The position numbers and the translations under genes were made by a program. Shown one piece after another: positions 54,101-62,382 of a DNA stretch of 64,000 nt (the stretch's first letter is position 1; each line of letters opens with the position of its first letter). Origin of the DNA: an uncultured Lachnospiraceae bacterium (GTDB taxonomy: Bacteria; Bacillota; Clostridia; Lachnospirales; Lachnospiraceae). The stretch covers positions 186,001 through 250,000 of the forward strand of contig CACYPS010000001.1 in the NCBI GenBank assembly GCA_902776305.1, in the 5' to 3' direction. The notes beneath the pieces are model-generated. The model had not been told where the DNA came from and did no database searches. It saw only the letters and a list, made by a program, of their open reading frames with translations.

Positions 54101-54673
54101 CACACGCAGAAGATTGGCCTGTTCCTCATCGAGCTTTTTCAGGGTAGCGTTCTTCCTGCGCTTGAACTTGACAATACCGGCAGCTTCATCGAAGAGTTCC
54201 CTGCGCTCGTCGGGCTTGCCTGAAATGATCCTTTCGATCTGTCCCTGCCCGATGATGGAGTAACCTTCTTTGCCGATACCCGTGTCATAAAACAGCTCGT
54301 GGATATCGCGCAGTCTCACGGTAGAATTATTTATTTTATATTCACTCTCACCGGAGCGGTACAGTCTTCTTGTGACCGTGACCTCCTCGAAGTCAATGTC
54401 CAGGGCGTGATCGGAATTGTCAAATGTAATGGACACCGCTGCAAAGCTCTGCGGTTTCCTTGTCTCGGTTCCGGCAAATATTACATCCTGCATATTCCCG
54501 CCGCGCAGCTGTCTTGCACTCTGTTCTCCGAGTACCCAGCGCACAGCGTCCGAAACATTTGACTTTCCGCTCCCGTTCGGTCCGACGATTCCGGTGATGC
54601 CTTCATGGAAATCAAAGAGCATTTTATTGGCAAATGATTTGAATCCATGCATTTCAATTCGTTTTAAATACAT
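51113..54673 (-). CDS. smc: chromosome segregation protein SMC
   Basis: Condensin ATPase. Residues 1-165 form the N-terminal head with Walker A GPNGSGKSNVSDAVRWVLGE; long coiled coils follow to about 500; a hinge domain lies at about 515-640 (GYGNAIKKVMEQKG, PGGSITGGAFRNK); a second coiled coil leads to the C-terminal head with signature LSGGEKSLTAIALLFA and Walker B FALLDEIEAALDD. Length 1,186 is normal. Its ATG overlaps the rnc stop by 10 bases. Confidence 0.98.
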   Translation of the reverse strand: MYLKRIEMHGFKSFANKMLFDFHEGITGIVGPNGSGKSNVSDAVRWVLGEQSARQLRGGNMQDVIFAGTETRKPQSFAAVSITFDNSDHALDIDFEEVTVTRRLYRSGESEYKINNSTVRLRDIHELFYDTGIGKEGYSIIGQGQIERIISGKPDERRELFDEAAGIVKFKRRKNATLKKLDEEQANLLRVNDILTEISGRLGPLKKQSEVAKVYLEKRDTLRELDVNLFLIDNERIGKELQEIEGKVKIADDQIAEISDALEKTKDEYMRLDGEITELDAQIAELNDRYSKNQLMQQQLKGQIELLKEQINAVRQNSEHFLNRRKAISEERDRKSSEKSDMKESLSKLDKDLGAKRRAQRGEEEELSGIDQKLTNVNDDINTAKNDIIRLLNGRTNVKGKMQRYDAMLEQIAIRKSELDSRMLRFSEEENDAKERKRKAEENLKGIRNHIADLRDRSAALEGQVADLQSQIRDENQNLDALQREFHRDSSRLDSLRTINEHYEGYGNAIKKVMEQKGRNPGIHGVVADLIATEQKYEVAIETALGGSIRNIVTDNENTAKYLIEFLKMNHYGRATFLPLTNVRGRKGFDRKDALREEGVIGIASDLVTCQKIYEDLRNQLLGRTIVVDTIDHAIKIGRKYNHSLYMVTLQGESFSPGGSITGGAFRNKENLLGRKREIEELERSVKEHRKAMEMSQALIDEKRDERNKLRDEIVKIGGKIHGESIRENTSEMSRKQADDQIRMNHIDRSALDRESREIERQIGKINDSSSVIQGELMDSERAERRLQQHVTELEGRAAKLQEEREKQAATVERIHMEVASLEQKRGFLKTNIERIDSEITNLDEEDAGITESLASGSSEADEKLANIERIKETITAAEKEAADDSTRMTELQQRRQDLSVLHKNSFNRRDELSDTLSKLDKESFRLHSQKEKMEETLENSITHLWDEYELTPNQAKKYRMDEHKDRAAIRKELSKVRDEIKKLGNVNVNAIEEYKELVERHTFMSTQHSDLVESEKTLMRIVEELDNGMRKQFNEKFTEINRQFDKAFRALFGGGKGRLEIDRETDVLEAAITIVAEPPGKKLQNMMQLSGGEKSLTAIALLFAIQNMKPSPFALLDEIEAALDDNNVTRFAEYLHKLTKNTQFIIITHRRGTMAACDRLYGITMQEKGVSTLVSVNLIEDKLSS

Positions 54674-55347
54674 AACTTCTCCAATGCCGCACGAGCCGCG
54701 TTCTGCGATGCCGCTTTCTTCGTCCGTCCCTCTCCTATACCGTAATTCTCGCCGTCTATCACAGCGGATATGCGAAAGACCTTCATGTGATCAGGTCCTT
54801 CCGCAGATATAAGAACATATTCAAGCTTCAACCCACGCTCCTGGACATATTCCTGAAGGCGCGTCTTGTTGTCATAGTACAGCTCTTCTCTTTTCAGGTC
54901 TCCCAGGATATGCTTCAGAATAAAGCTTTTGGCTGATTCAAAGCCCGAATCGAGATAAATCGCACCGATGACAGACTCCACGGCATCTGAAGTGATGGAA
55001 TCTTTTTCACGGCCGCCCATGGCCTCTTCTCCCTTGCCGAGACGAAGGTACTGTGGCAGCGTGAGGCGTTTTGCTATGATCGCAAGCGACGGCTCACAGA
55101 CCATGCTGGCCCTCATTTTTGAGAGTTTTCCTTCTCCGAGTTCCGGATATTTGAGATAAAGATACTCGGAACTGACAGTCTCGAGTACTGCATCTCCGAG
55201 AAATTCGATTCGTTCGTTGTGAGCGATGTTCTCCCGGCGATGTTCATTGGCATAAGATGTATGCGTAACTGCGAGCTCAAGGAGGGATCTGTCTTTGAAA
55301 TGATATTCGATCTTCTCTTCGAGCTCGGAAAGATTGTTGTTGTTCAT
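54664..55347 (-). CDS. rnc: ribonuclease III
   Basis: Double-stranded RNA endonuclease for rRNA and mRNA processing. Catalytic signature HNERIEFLGDAVLE (about residue 43) with the second acidic pair in SDAVESVIGAIYLD; a C-terminal dsRNA-binding domain covers about 155-225 (GEGRTKKAASQNAARAALEKL). Length 227 is normal. It sits between acpP and smc, overlapping smc. Confidence 0.98.
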   Translation of the reverse strand: MNNNNLSELEEKIEYHFKDRSLLELAVTHTSYANEHRRENIAHNERIEFLGDAVLETVSSEYLYLKYPELGEGKLSKMRASMVCEPSLAIIAKRLTLPQYLRLGKGEEAMGGREKDSITSDAVESVIGAIYLDSGFESAKSFILKHILGDLKREELYYDNKTRLQEYVQERGLKLEYVLISAEGPDHMKVFRISAVIDGENYGIGEGRTKKAASQNAARAALEKLCI

Positions 55348-55374
55348 TTTTTTCTCCGCCTGAAAGGTCCTTTT

Positions 55375-55602
55375 TTACCTCGCAGCGGCCAGAGCACGCG
55401 CCGCATCACCTACGGTCCGGAATAATTCAAGGTCCTTATCTGCGATATCCACATCAAAGGTATCCTCTATGAGCGTCAGGATCTGAAAAAGATCAAGCGA
55501 ATCCGCCCCCAGGTCCTCATAAAAAGATGATCTTTCGGTTATGCTCTCCGGCGATATATTCAGAATACCGGCTGTGATCTCTTTGATTTTTTCAAATTCC
55601 AT
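55375..55602 (-). CDS. acpP: acyl carrier protein
   Basis: Carries growing fatty acyl chains on a phosphopantetheine arm attached to the Ser in GADSLDLFQI (about residue 37). The 75-residue acidic four-helix protein is typical. GGGAGG precedes the ATG. plsX, which often precedes acpP in this neighbourhood, is absent between it and rpmF. Confidence 0.95.
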   Translation of the reverse strand: MEFEKIKEITAGILNISPESITERSSFYEDLGADSLDLFQILTLIEDTFDVDIADKDLELFRTVGDAARALAAAR

Positions 55603-55721
55603 TTCTTTCCTCCCGTATTATTCGGCGTCTGATCTGGCCACTAAAATATGATACACTCCCGACAACGCAGGGCGCTCATATCCTGCCTGAGCTGACAAAC
55701 GTAACACAGTTCCTTTTGTTA

Positions 55722-55753
55722 CAAAAAAGCTGCCGCCGGTCAACGGCGGCAGC
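55722..55753 (-). terminator. intrinsic terminator after rpmF
   Basis: Minus strand: GCTGCCGCCG pairs perfectly with CGGCGGCAGC around 5 bases, followed by TTTTTT. Very strong by eye; it separates rpmF from acpP. Confidence 0.9.
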
Positions 55754-55811
55754 CTCCTGGTCTGCTCTAAAATACAAATAATCATAATCGTGCTAAGCAA
55801 CAATTACAAGA

Positions 55812-56000
55812 TTAGTCTGTGTCCTGTTTTACGATCTCTCTCTTGTTGTAAGATCCGCAGGCTTTGCAGACGCGATGCGGCATCATTAAAGCGCCACACT
55901 TGCTGCACTTGACTAATGTAGATTTAGCCATCTTCCAGTGACCTGCTCTGGATTTGTCACGTCTTGCAGCTGAATGCTTATTCTTTGGGCAAATGGACAT
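55812..56000 (-). CDS. rpmF: 50S ribosomal protein L32
   Basis: Small zinc-ribbon ribosomal protein. The 62 residues open MSICPKNKHSAARRDKSRAG and carry CSKCGALMMPHRVCKACG, the zinc-binding form with two CxxC pairs. The ATG at 56000 follows AGGAGG. It is downstream of ackA, with 133 bases between; the usual intervening DUF177 (YceD) gene is not present. Confidence 0.96.
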   Translation of the reverse strand: MSICPKNKHSAARRDKSRAGHWKMAKSTLVKCSKCGALMMPHRVCKACGSYNKREIVKQDTD

Positions 56001-56133
56001 CGGTACCACCTCCTATCCTTTAGACACTTCGACCATTATACATATGTGGTACTGGTCTTGTCAACACTTTTTTCTGTATGAAATTCTCGTTTTTCCGGAT
56101 ATTTTTCAACAAATAAATGCTTGTTCCGGTTCT

Positions 56134-57333
56134 TTATTCCAGGCCGGCAACGCGAACCGTCTCGCGTGCGATTGCAAGCTCTTCGTTCGTCGGGATAACG
56201 AATACCTTTACCTTCGAATCCGGTGTGGAGATCTCGACCTTCTTGCCGCGGATCTGGTTCTTCTCCGGATCGATCTTGATGCCGAGGTATTCAAGATTAG
56301 CGCATACGTCAGCACGTACTGTGTTATCATTCTCGCCGATACCGCCTGTGAAGGTGATCGCATCGACGCCGTTCATGGCTGCTGTGTAGGAACCGATGTA
56401 CTTGATTACGCGATACTTGAAAGCCTTGAGTGCAAGCTGTGCTCTCTCATTTCCTTCAGCGGCTGCCTGGCCAAGATCACGGAAGTCTGAAGAAACGCCG
56501 GACATAGCGAGAACGCCGGATTTCTTGTTGAGGATCGTAAGGACTTCGTCGACGGAGAGGCCTTCGCCGTTTGCAATCGTCTGAACGACAGCCGGATCCA
56601 TATCGCCTGAACGTGTTCCCATGATCAGGCCCTCAAGAGGGGTAAGTCCCATGGATGTATCCACACACTTGCCGCCCTTGCTTGCGGAGATAGAAGCGCC
56701 GTTGCCGAGGTGGCATACGATAACTCTCTGATTTCCTTCCGGAAGCTTTCCGAACTTGATCGTCTCGCCGGAAACGAACATATGGCTCGTGCCGTGGAAG
56801 CCGTAACGGCGGATGGAATACTTCTCATAGTATTTCGGATCAATGCCATAAAGGTATGCATACGGCTCCATAGCCATACCGAATGTTGTATCAAATACAG
56901 CAACGTTCGGCTTGCCCGGCATAGCTGCCTCACATGCCTCGATACCCATAAGGTTCGCCGGATTATGAAGCGGTCCGAGCGGGAAGCACTCTTTGATAAC
57001 TTCCTTCACCTTGGCGTCTACCAGTGTGGACTCTGTGAACTTGAGACCGCCATGGAGTACGCGGTGGCCGACGGCTGAAATCTCGTCTACGCTTGCAACA
57101 ACACCGTGTTCTGCATCGACCAGAGCGTCGAGGACGAGTTTAATAGCTTCCTTGTGTGTAGGCATGGGTGCTTCGATCGCATAATCTTCCTTGCCCGGAA
57201 CCTTATGTGTGAGCATGGATCCGTCGATACCGATTCTCTCGCACAGACCTTTTGCCTTTACGGACTCATCTGCTGTATCAATCAGCTGGTACTTGAGAGA
57301 GGAGCTGCCTGCATTGATAATTAAGATCTTCAT
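56134..57333 (-). CDS. ackA: acetate kinase
   Basis: Converts acetyl phosphate and ADP to acetate and ATP, the energy-yielding last step of acetate fermentation. MKILIINAGSSSLKYQL opens the ASKHA fold; catalytic and acetate-binding residues lie in GHRVLHGG, YGFHGTSHMFV, HLGNGASISA and TRSGDMDP. The C-terminal DAITFTGGIGEN is conserved. 399 residues. It lies 32 bases after pta, so the two form an operon. Confidence 0.98.
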   Translation of the reverse strand: MKILIINAGSSSLKYQLIDTADESVKAKGLCERIGIDGSMLTHKVPGKEDYAIEAPMPTHKEAIKLVLDALVDAEHGVVASVDEISAVGHRVLHGGLKFTESTLVDAKVKEVIKECFPLGPLHNPANLMGIEACEAAMPGKPNVAVFDTTFGMAMEPYAYLYGIDPKYYEKYSIRRYGFHGTSHMFVSGETIKFGKLPEGNQRVIVCHLGNGASISASKGGKCVDTSMGLTPLEGLIMGTRSGDMDPAVVQTIANGEGLSVDEVLTILNKKSGVLAMSGVSSDFRDLGQAAAEGNERAQLALKAFKYRVIKYIGSYTAAMNGVDAITFTGGIGENDNTVRADVCANLEYLGIKIDPEKNQIRGKKVEISTPDSKVKVFVIPTNEELAIARETVRVAGLE

Positions 57334-57365
57334 TTCTTTCTACCTTTCTGAAATAGCTATGTGTA

Positions 57366-58364
57366 TTAGTCCTGCATCTGAGCCTGAACTGCTGTGATAG
57401 CGATAACGCCTACGATATCCTCAGCGAAGCATCCGCGGGAGAGATCGTTGACCGGCTTTGCAATACCCTGGCACATCGGGCCGTAAGCTTCTGCCTTCGC
57501 AAGTCTCTGAACCAGCTTATAGCCGATATTACCTGCGTCGAGGTTCGGGAAAATAAGTGTGTTGGCATGGCCTGCTACCGGGCTGCCCGGTGCCTTGAAT
57601 TCGCCTACGGACGGAACGATGGCTGCATCGAGCTGCATTTCACCGTCGAGAGCAAGCTCCGGATATGCTTCCTTCGCGATCTTGGTAGCTTCCTGAACTT
57701 TTGTAACGTCATCATGCTTTGCGGAACCCATCGTTGAATAGGAAAGCATAGCAACGCGCGGCTCGTCGCCTGTGAGTGCTCTGTAGGAATCAGCAGAAGA
57801 TTTTGCGATTGCAGCGAGCTCTTCAGCTGTCGGATTCTGATTAAGACCGCAATCTGAGAAGACAAATGTTCCCTTGTTGCCGAATTCGCAATCCGGAACA
57901 TTCATAAGGAAGAATGAGGAGACGAGCTTCGTGCCCGGAGCTGTCTTCAGGATCTGAAGGCTCGGACGAAGTGTGTCTGCCGTTGAGTGGCATGCACCGG
58001 ATACAAGACCGTCCGCATCACCCATCTTGACCATCATAACGCCGTAATAGGTGTAGGATGTAAGAAGGATCTCTGTTGCTTTCTCTTTTGTCATTCCCTT
58101 CTTCTGACGAAGTTCAACCAGCTTGTCAATATAAGCGGCTGTCTTATCGGACTTAGCCGGATCTACGATCTCTGCTCCTGTGATATCGCAATCCTGCTTA
58201 TTGGCAGCGACTTCTTCCTCAGAACCGATGATAATGATTTTGGCAAATCCCTCTTTCAGGACCTGTTCTGCTGCCTTGTAAGTGCGGATATCCTCGGACT
58301 CCGGAAGTACGATTGTCTTAATGTTCTCTTTTGCGCGTGCTTTAATCTCATCTATGAAGCTCAT
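57366..58364 (-). CDS. pta: phosphate acetyltransferase
   Basis: Makes acetyl phosphate from acetyl-CoA. The 332-residue single-domain form is typical of Firmicutes. Motifs: IVLPESEDIRTYKAAEQV, DGLVSGACHSTADTLRPSLQI, MLSYSTMGSAK, and the C-terminal KPVNDLSRGCFAEDIVGVIAITAVQ. The ATG at 58364 follows AAGGAGATG. A promoter lies at 58413-58441, divergent from tmcAL. Confidence 0.97.
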   Translation of the reverse strand: MSFIDEIKARAKENIKTIVLPESEDIRTYKAAEQVLKEGFAKIIIIGSEEEVAANKQDCDITGAEIVDPAKSDKTAAYIDKLVELRQKKGMTKEKATEILLTSYTYYGVMMVKMGDADGLVSGACHSTADTLRPSLQILKTAPGTKLVSSFFLMNVPDCEFGNKGTFVFSDCGLNQNPTAEELAAIAKSSADSYRALTGDEPRVAMLSYSTMGSAKHDDVTKVQEATKIAKEAYPELALDGEMQLDAAIVPSVGEFKAPGSPVAGHANTLIFPNLDAGNIGYKLVQRLAKAEAYGPMCQGIAKPVNDLSRGCFAEDIVGVIAITAVQAQMQD

Positions 58365-58412
58365 ACCTGCATCTCCTTTCAACGCAAATTATTTTACGTA
58401 TGTACCACCATA

Positions 58413-58441
58413 ATTATACACTTGAAAAAATATCCAAACAA
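58413..58441 (-). promoter_or_regulatory. promoter for pta-ackA
   Basis: Minus strand: consensus -10 TATAAT (58413-58418), 17-base spacer, -35 TTGTTT (58436-58441). Confidence 0.5.
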
Positions 58442-58472
58442 TAGCTTATGTGGTAGAATTATATAAATTGGA

Positions 58473-58488
58473 GTACTAAATTTGGTAC
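58473..58488. promoter_or_regulatory. 16-base near-perfect palindrome before tmcAL
   Basis: GTACTAAATTTGGTAC is symmetric except for one base pair. It lies 17 bases upstream of the tmcAL ATG, just before the GGAGG ribosome binding site. Possibly an operator; the GTAC half-sites faintly recall fatty-acid regulator sites, but this is weak. Confidence 0.35.
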
Positions 58489-58504
58489 ATTAGCGGAGGT
58501 TGAA

Positions 58505-59860
58505 ATGAAAACTGCAGCCATCATAGCCGAATTCAATCCATTCCACAACGGACATGCGGAAATCATAAAAAAAGCAAGGGAGCTCACGGGATGTGACTAC
58601 TGTCTGATCATCATGAGCGGCGACTATGTCCAGAGAGGCACACCGGCTATCGTTGACCGTCACACAAGGTGCAGGGCGGCATTGGAAGGCGGAGCAGACC
58701 TCGTTATTTCACAGCCTACGAGATACGCCACCTCCTCCGCCGAGAACTATGCCCTTATGTCCGTAAAGCTCCTTAACGCCCTCGGCTGTGTCGATTATCT
58801 CGTATTCGGCTCGGAATGCGGCGATCTTGAAGAGCTCAGGTCCTGCGCGCAGTTCTTTTCCGATGAAAATACTGCTTTTCAGGAAAAACTCCGCGAATAC
58901 ACCAGAAGCGGTAGCTCCTTTCCGAAAGCCCGCGCGATGGCTGCGCCTATGTACGAATCGCTTCTCTCCTCCCCGAACAATGTCCTCGCAGTAGAGTATC
59001 TGAAAGCCCTGCAGTCGACCGGTTCACCGATTGAACCGGTCACGATCCGCAGGATCGGAGCAGGTTACAATGACGACACATCCATAGAAAAATTCTCGTC
59101 GGCATCCGCCATAAGAAATCTTATTCAAAATGTGAATGTGACGCCGGTCTTTACGTTCGGATCAAAAAATCTTCTGTCCGCCTTTTCAGGTGAGACGCTG
59201 CGTATGAACGCTTCGGAATTACACAGTGTTACTTCTGACAGCATCCTGTCCTATGACTACGTACGGTCGGACACAGCAGAACAGATGTATTTCCGCTGTA
59301 TTTATGATCTGGCCGAATCCATACCCGAAGCACCGCTTCACACACAGATCCGTTCGGCAAGCATGGACGGCGTTGTGTGTGATGATGATTTTTCTCTTAT
59401 CCTCGCAGAGAAAGTATGGAGTGCGGATTCGCCGGAATTCTTCATGCAGTTTGCGGATGTCTCCCCGGATCTTGCAAGAGCCGTATTCAACAACCGTTTT
59501 GCCTGCAGTTCTTTCAGTGCATTTGCAGAGACACTGAAGAACAAATCCATCACACGGACTCATATAAACAGAGCCCTGCTCCATATAGCGCTCGGCATTG
59601 TCCAAAGCGGGGAGACGCCTCTCTGCGCCCAGGTTCTCGGGTGCAGGTCCGAATCCATGGAGCTTCTCGGTAAGATTACAGAAAAATCCGATGTTCCTGT
59701 CATCACCCGCCCCGCCAGGGATCTTAAAACACTGAAAGGGGATGTCCGCGATCTGCTCTCGGAGGAGATTCGTGTGTCCAACCTCTACAATATGGTGAGA
59801 GCGCTGAAAAAGAAAGCGACAGTGACTAATACACTGTCGCGAAAATTCATACGTATTTAA
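58505..59860 (+). CDS. tmcAL: tRNA(Met) cytidine acetate ligase (TmcAL)
   Basis: Nucleotidyltransferase-fold enzyme that forms N4-acetylcytidine at the wobble base of elongator tRNA-Met using acetate and ATP, as shown for B. subtilis TmcAL. The N terminus AAIIAEFNPFHNGHAEII carries the HxGH-type site; MSGDYVQRGTPAIVDRHTR is a family block. 451 residues. GGAGG precedes the ATG. It is back to back with pta-ackA, which set the acetate pool. Confidence 0.93.
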   Translation: MKTAAIIAEFNPFHNGHAEIIKKARELTGCDYCLIIMSGDYVQRGTPAIVDRHTRCRAALEGGADLVISQPTRYATSSAENYALMSVKLLNALGCVDYLVFGSECGDLEELRSCAQFFSDENTAFQEKLREYTRSGSSFPKARAMAAPMYESLLSSPNNVLAVEYLKALQSTGSPIEPVTIRRIGAGYNDDTSIEKFSSASAIRNLIQNVNVTPVFTFGSKNLLSAFSGETLRMNASELHSVTSDSILSYDYVRSDTAEQMYFRCIYDLAESIPEAPLHTQIRSASMDGVVCDDDFSLILAEKVWSADSPEFFMQFADVSPDLARAVFNNRFACSSFSAFAETLKNKSITRTHINRALLHIALGIVQSGETPLCAQVLGCRSESMELLGKITEKSDVPVITRPARDLKTLKGDVRDLLSEEIRVSNLYNMVRALKKKATVTNTLSRKFIRI

Positions 59861-59866
59861 CTTATA

Positions 59867-60063
59867 CTTCCCACTCGGGATATATGGAACAGTCTCATCA
59901 TAAAAAAATGCATCGTCGGGACGCTTTCGCTCGGTCTCGCTGGCAGCGGTACTAATAAATTTTCATCGCTTACGCTCGAAAATTTAAAGTACCGGCCGCT
60001 CGACGACGCCCTTCGATCGCATTTTTAATGATGTCGACTGTGCGATATAAACGGACTGGGAAG
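59867..60063. repeat. 197-base imperfect inverted repeat (family 3 ends)
   Basis: The left arm (from CTTCCCACTCGGGATATAT) and right arm (ending ACTGGGAAG) pair along almost their full length: TATAT/ATATA, ACAGTC/GACTGT, CATCAT/ATGATG, AAAAATGC/GCATTTTT, GCGGTAC/GTACCGG and AAATTTTC/GAAAATTT. The left part is the same family as 12673-12731. There is no reading frame. It lies between convergent tmcAL and NUDIX genes; a further CTTCCCACTCCG follows at 60067. Confidence 0.75.
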
Positions 60064-60082
60064 ATGCTTCCCACTCCGCCTG

Positions 60083-60584
60083 TCAGAATTCGCCGCCGTC
60101 AAGATACCAATATAAAAATCTGGCTGCAAGAGAACCCTGCTTAATGTTCTCCTTGGCTTCCTCTGGCGTGAACCATCTGTAGGAATCGATCTCACGGTTC
60201 GGCGTCGGCGATTCACCTGCCACGGTGACCGTGAAATTCAGCATCAGCGTGTTCGATGGCTCAAAATAATGGCTGTGATTGAAATGAACGCTGGTGACAT
60301 CCAGTCCCATTTCCTCTTTCACTTCCCTGATCGCGGCATCCTCGGCATCCTCACCCTTATTTATGTAGCCTGCCACGAGGATGTAATGCGGTCTGCCGTA
60401 CTGCTTAATGAGGACGATTTTCGTTTTGTCCTCATTCATGACGATCATGCTGACCGCCGTATTGAAAACGGGAAAACGGAACTCACCGCAGGTCTCACAG
60501 TAGGGGATCTCCCCCTCTCCGTCGAGGTATTTTGCCACAAGTTTCGTGCCGCAGGCCATACAGTACTTCATTTCAACAGCCATT
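60083..60584 (-). CDS. NUDIX hydrolase with N-terminal zinc ribbon
   Basis: Nudix-fold pyrophosphatase. An N-terminal zinc ribbon (CMACGTKL...CETCGEF) precedes the Nudix box GYINKGEDAEDAAIREVKEEMGLD (positions of G, E, RE and EE all fit). The layout resembles the NADH pyrophosphatase NudC, but without its long N-terminal domain and without a clear SQPWPFPxS motif, so substrate is uncertain. The ATG at 60584 is 8 bases after GGAGG; an ATG 6 bases earlier is too close. Confidence 0.88.
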
Positions 60585-60597
60585 TTCATTACCTCCA

Positions 60598-60654
60598 ATT
60601 CAAGTTTCGCTCGCGAGACCCGGTGCGGACTTGAGATCAGCGCAAGCCGTCATA
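60598..60654 (+). repeat. family 2 intergenic repeat, copy 2C
   Basis: AATTCAAG, then GTTTCGCTCGCGAGAC (hairpin-forming), GGTGCGG, GATCAGCG and GCCGTCAT, aligning over its whole length with 30965-31021. It fills the gap between the NUDIX and DUF711 genes. Confidence 0.7.
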
Positions 60655-60658
60655 TTTC

Positions 60659-62023
60659 TCAGTTCTTAAAGGAGTGGATCGGAGCGGGAATTCTTCCTCT
60701 CCTGTTCACGAACCTCTCACATCCGAACGTGTTTACCGACATGATCGGTGCGTATCCCAAAAGTCCTCCGAACTCCACGGAATCTCCCACTTTCTTCCCG
60801 ATTGCCGGAATCAATCTGACCGCCGTTGTCTTCTGGTTCACCATGCCGAGTGCCATCTCATCCGCGATTATACCCGAGAGAGTCTCCTCCGAAGTATCTC
60901 CGGGAATTGCAATCATATCAAGACCTACAGAGCACACACAGGTCATAGCTTCCAGTTTCTCGAGCGTGAGAGCACCTGCCTGAACAGCCTCGATCATTCC
61001 CTGGTCCTCGCTGACCGGAATGAATGCCCCTGAAAGACCTCCGACGTAGGACGAAGCCATGACGCCGCCCTTCTTCACCTGATCATTGAGAAGAGCCAGA
61101 GCAGCCGTCGTCCCCGGTGCACCGGGGTGCTCCACGCCGATTGCCTTCAGGATGTCAGCGACTGAGTCACCGACAGCGGGCGTCGGCGCAAGGGAGAGGT
61201 CTACGATACCGAACGGAACGCCGAGACGCTGAGATGCCTCCCTGGCGACCAGCTGACCGACTCGTGTGATCTTAAACGATGTTTTCTTGATCGTCTCGCA
61301 GAGCTCCTCAAAATCGGAATCCTTGCAGTGCTCCAGAGCTGCTTTCACAACGCCCGGTCCGGAAACGCCGACATTAATGACCATATCACCCTCGGTCACG
61401 CCGTGGAAAGCGCCGGCCATAAAGGGATTATCATCGGGGGCATTGCAGAAGACGACAAGCTTGGCGCAGCCGAGAGAATCTCTGTCGGCCGTGCGCTCGG
61501 CAGCTTTTTTTATCGTTCGTCCCATGAGGCGCACTGCATCCATGTTGATGCCAGTCCTGGTAGATCCGACATTGACCGAGCTGCAGACACGGTCTGTCAC
61601 GGCCAGAGCCTCCGGTATGGATTCGATCAGGAGTCTGTCCGCCTGCGTCATGGATTTCGATACGAGGGCTGAATACCCTCCGAGGAAATTTACGCCGACT
61701 GTCTTAGCGCATTCGTCAAGGACCTCCGCTATCTCAACGAAGTCTTCCGGTGACTTGCAGGCTGCTCCGCCTACCAGGGAAATCGGAGTGACAGAGATAC
61801 GCTTATTGACGATAGGTATGCCGTAAAGCTCCTCAATGTCTTTGCCTGTGGACACGAGATCTCTGGCTGCATTTGTTATCTTATTGTAAATATTTGCTTT
61901 CAAAGTTTCGAGGTTGTCGCTGATGCAGTCAAGCAGAGAGATACCGAGAGTGATAGTCCTCACATCAAGGTTCTCGTGCTCGATCATTTTGTTGGTCTCA
62001 TACACCTCAAATATATTAATCAT
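60659..62023 (-). CDS. PFL family protein (DUF711, UPF0210)
   Basis: Conserved 454-residue cytoplasmic protein resembling the pyruvate-formate-lyase-like fold, with no established activity. Blocks: [48 protein letters not shown], and the C-terminal [13 protein letters not shown]. It lies 30 bases downstream of a UPF0237 ACT-domain gene; this pairing is conserved across many bacteria and suggests a shared regulatory or metabolic role. Confidence 0.93.
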   Translation of the reverse strand: MINIFEVYETNKMIEHENLDVRTITLGISLLDCISDNLETLKANIYNKITNAARDLVSTGKDIEELYGIPIVNKRISVTPISLVGGAACKSPEDFVEIAEVLDECAKTVGVNFLGGYSALVSKSMTQADRLLIESIPEALAVTDRVCSSVNVGSTRTGINMDAVRLMGRTIKKAAERTADRDSLGCAKLVVFCNAPDDNPFMAGAFHGVTEGDMVINVGVSGPGVVKAALEHCKDSDFEELCETIKKTSFKITRVGQLVAREASQRLGVPFGIVDLSLAPTPAVGDSVADILKAIGVEHPGAPGTTAALALLNDQVKKGGVMASSYVGGLSGAFIPVSEDQGMIEAVQAGALTLEKLEAMTCVCSVGLDMIAIPGDTSEETLSGIIADEMALGMVNQKTTAVRLIPAIGKKVGDSVEFGGLLGYAPIMSVNTFGCERFVNRRGRIPAPIHSFKN

Positions 62024-62053
62024 ATTCTCCTCCGGCTTTCAGATTTGCTGTAC

Positions 62054-62326
62054 TCATATGCGGTGCATCATCTCAAATATATCCTCATGCTGCACATGAA
62101 TACTGACACCGATCTCCTCACCGATCTGGTGGAGCTCATGCCGGATATCTTTCGTACTTTTTTCCGCGTTGGTCGTATCCGTGATCATCATCATGTTAAA
62201 GAAGCCGTCGATGATCGTCTGGGAAATATCAAGTATATTGATCTTGTTATTGGCCAGATATGTGCACACCTTGGCGATGATACCTACCTTGTCCTTGCCT
62301 ACAACTGTGATGATTGTTTTTTTCAT
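62054..62326 (-). CDS. ACT domain protein (UPF0237)
   Basis: A 90-residue protein with an ACT-type ligand-binding fold: MKKTIITVVGKDKVGIIAKV, then ANNKINILDISQTI. Such proteins probably sense a small molecule; the ligand is unknown. The ATG at 62326 follows GGGAGA; a longer upstream reading lacks support. DUF711 follows. Confidence 0.93.
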   Translation of the reverse strand: MKKTIITVVGKDKVGIIAKVCTYLANNKINILDISQTIIDGFFNMMMITDTTNAEKSTKDIRHELHQIGEEIGVSIHVQHEDIFEMMHRI

Positions 62327-62382
62327 GTTTGTCTCCCTGTTTATGTATATCGTCATCAGGAACTTACAGGCTGCACCGAAGT

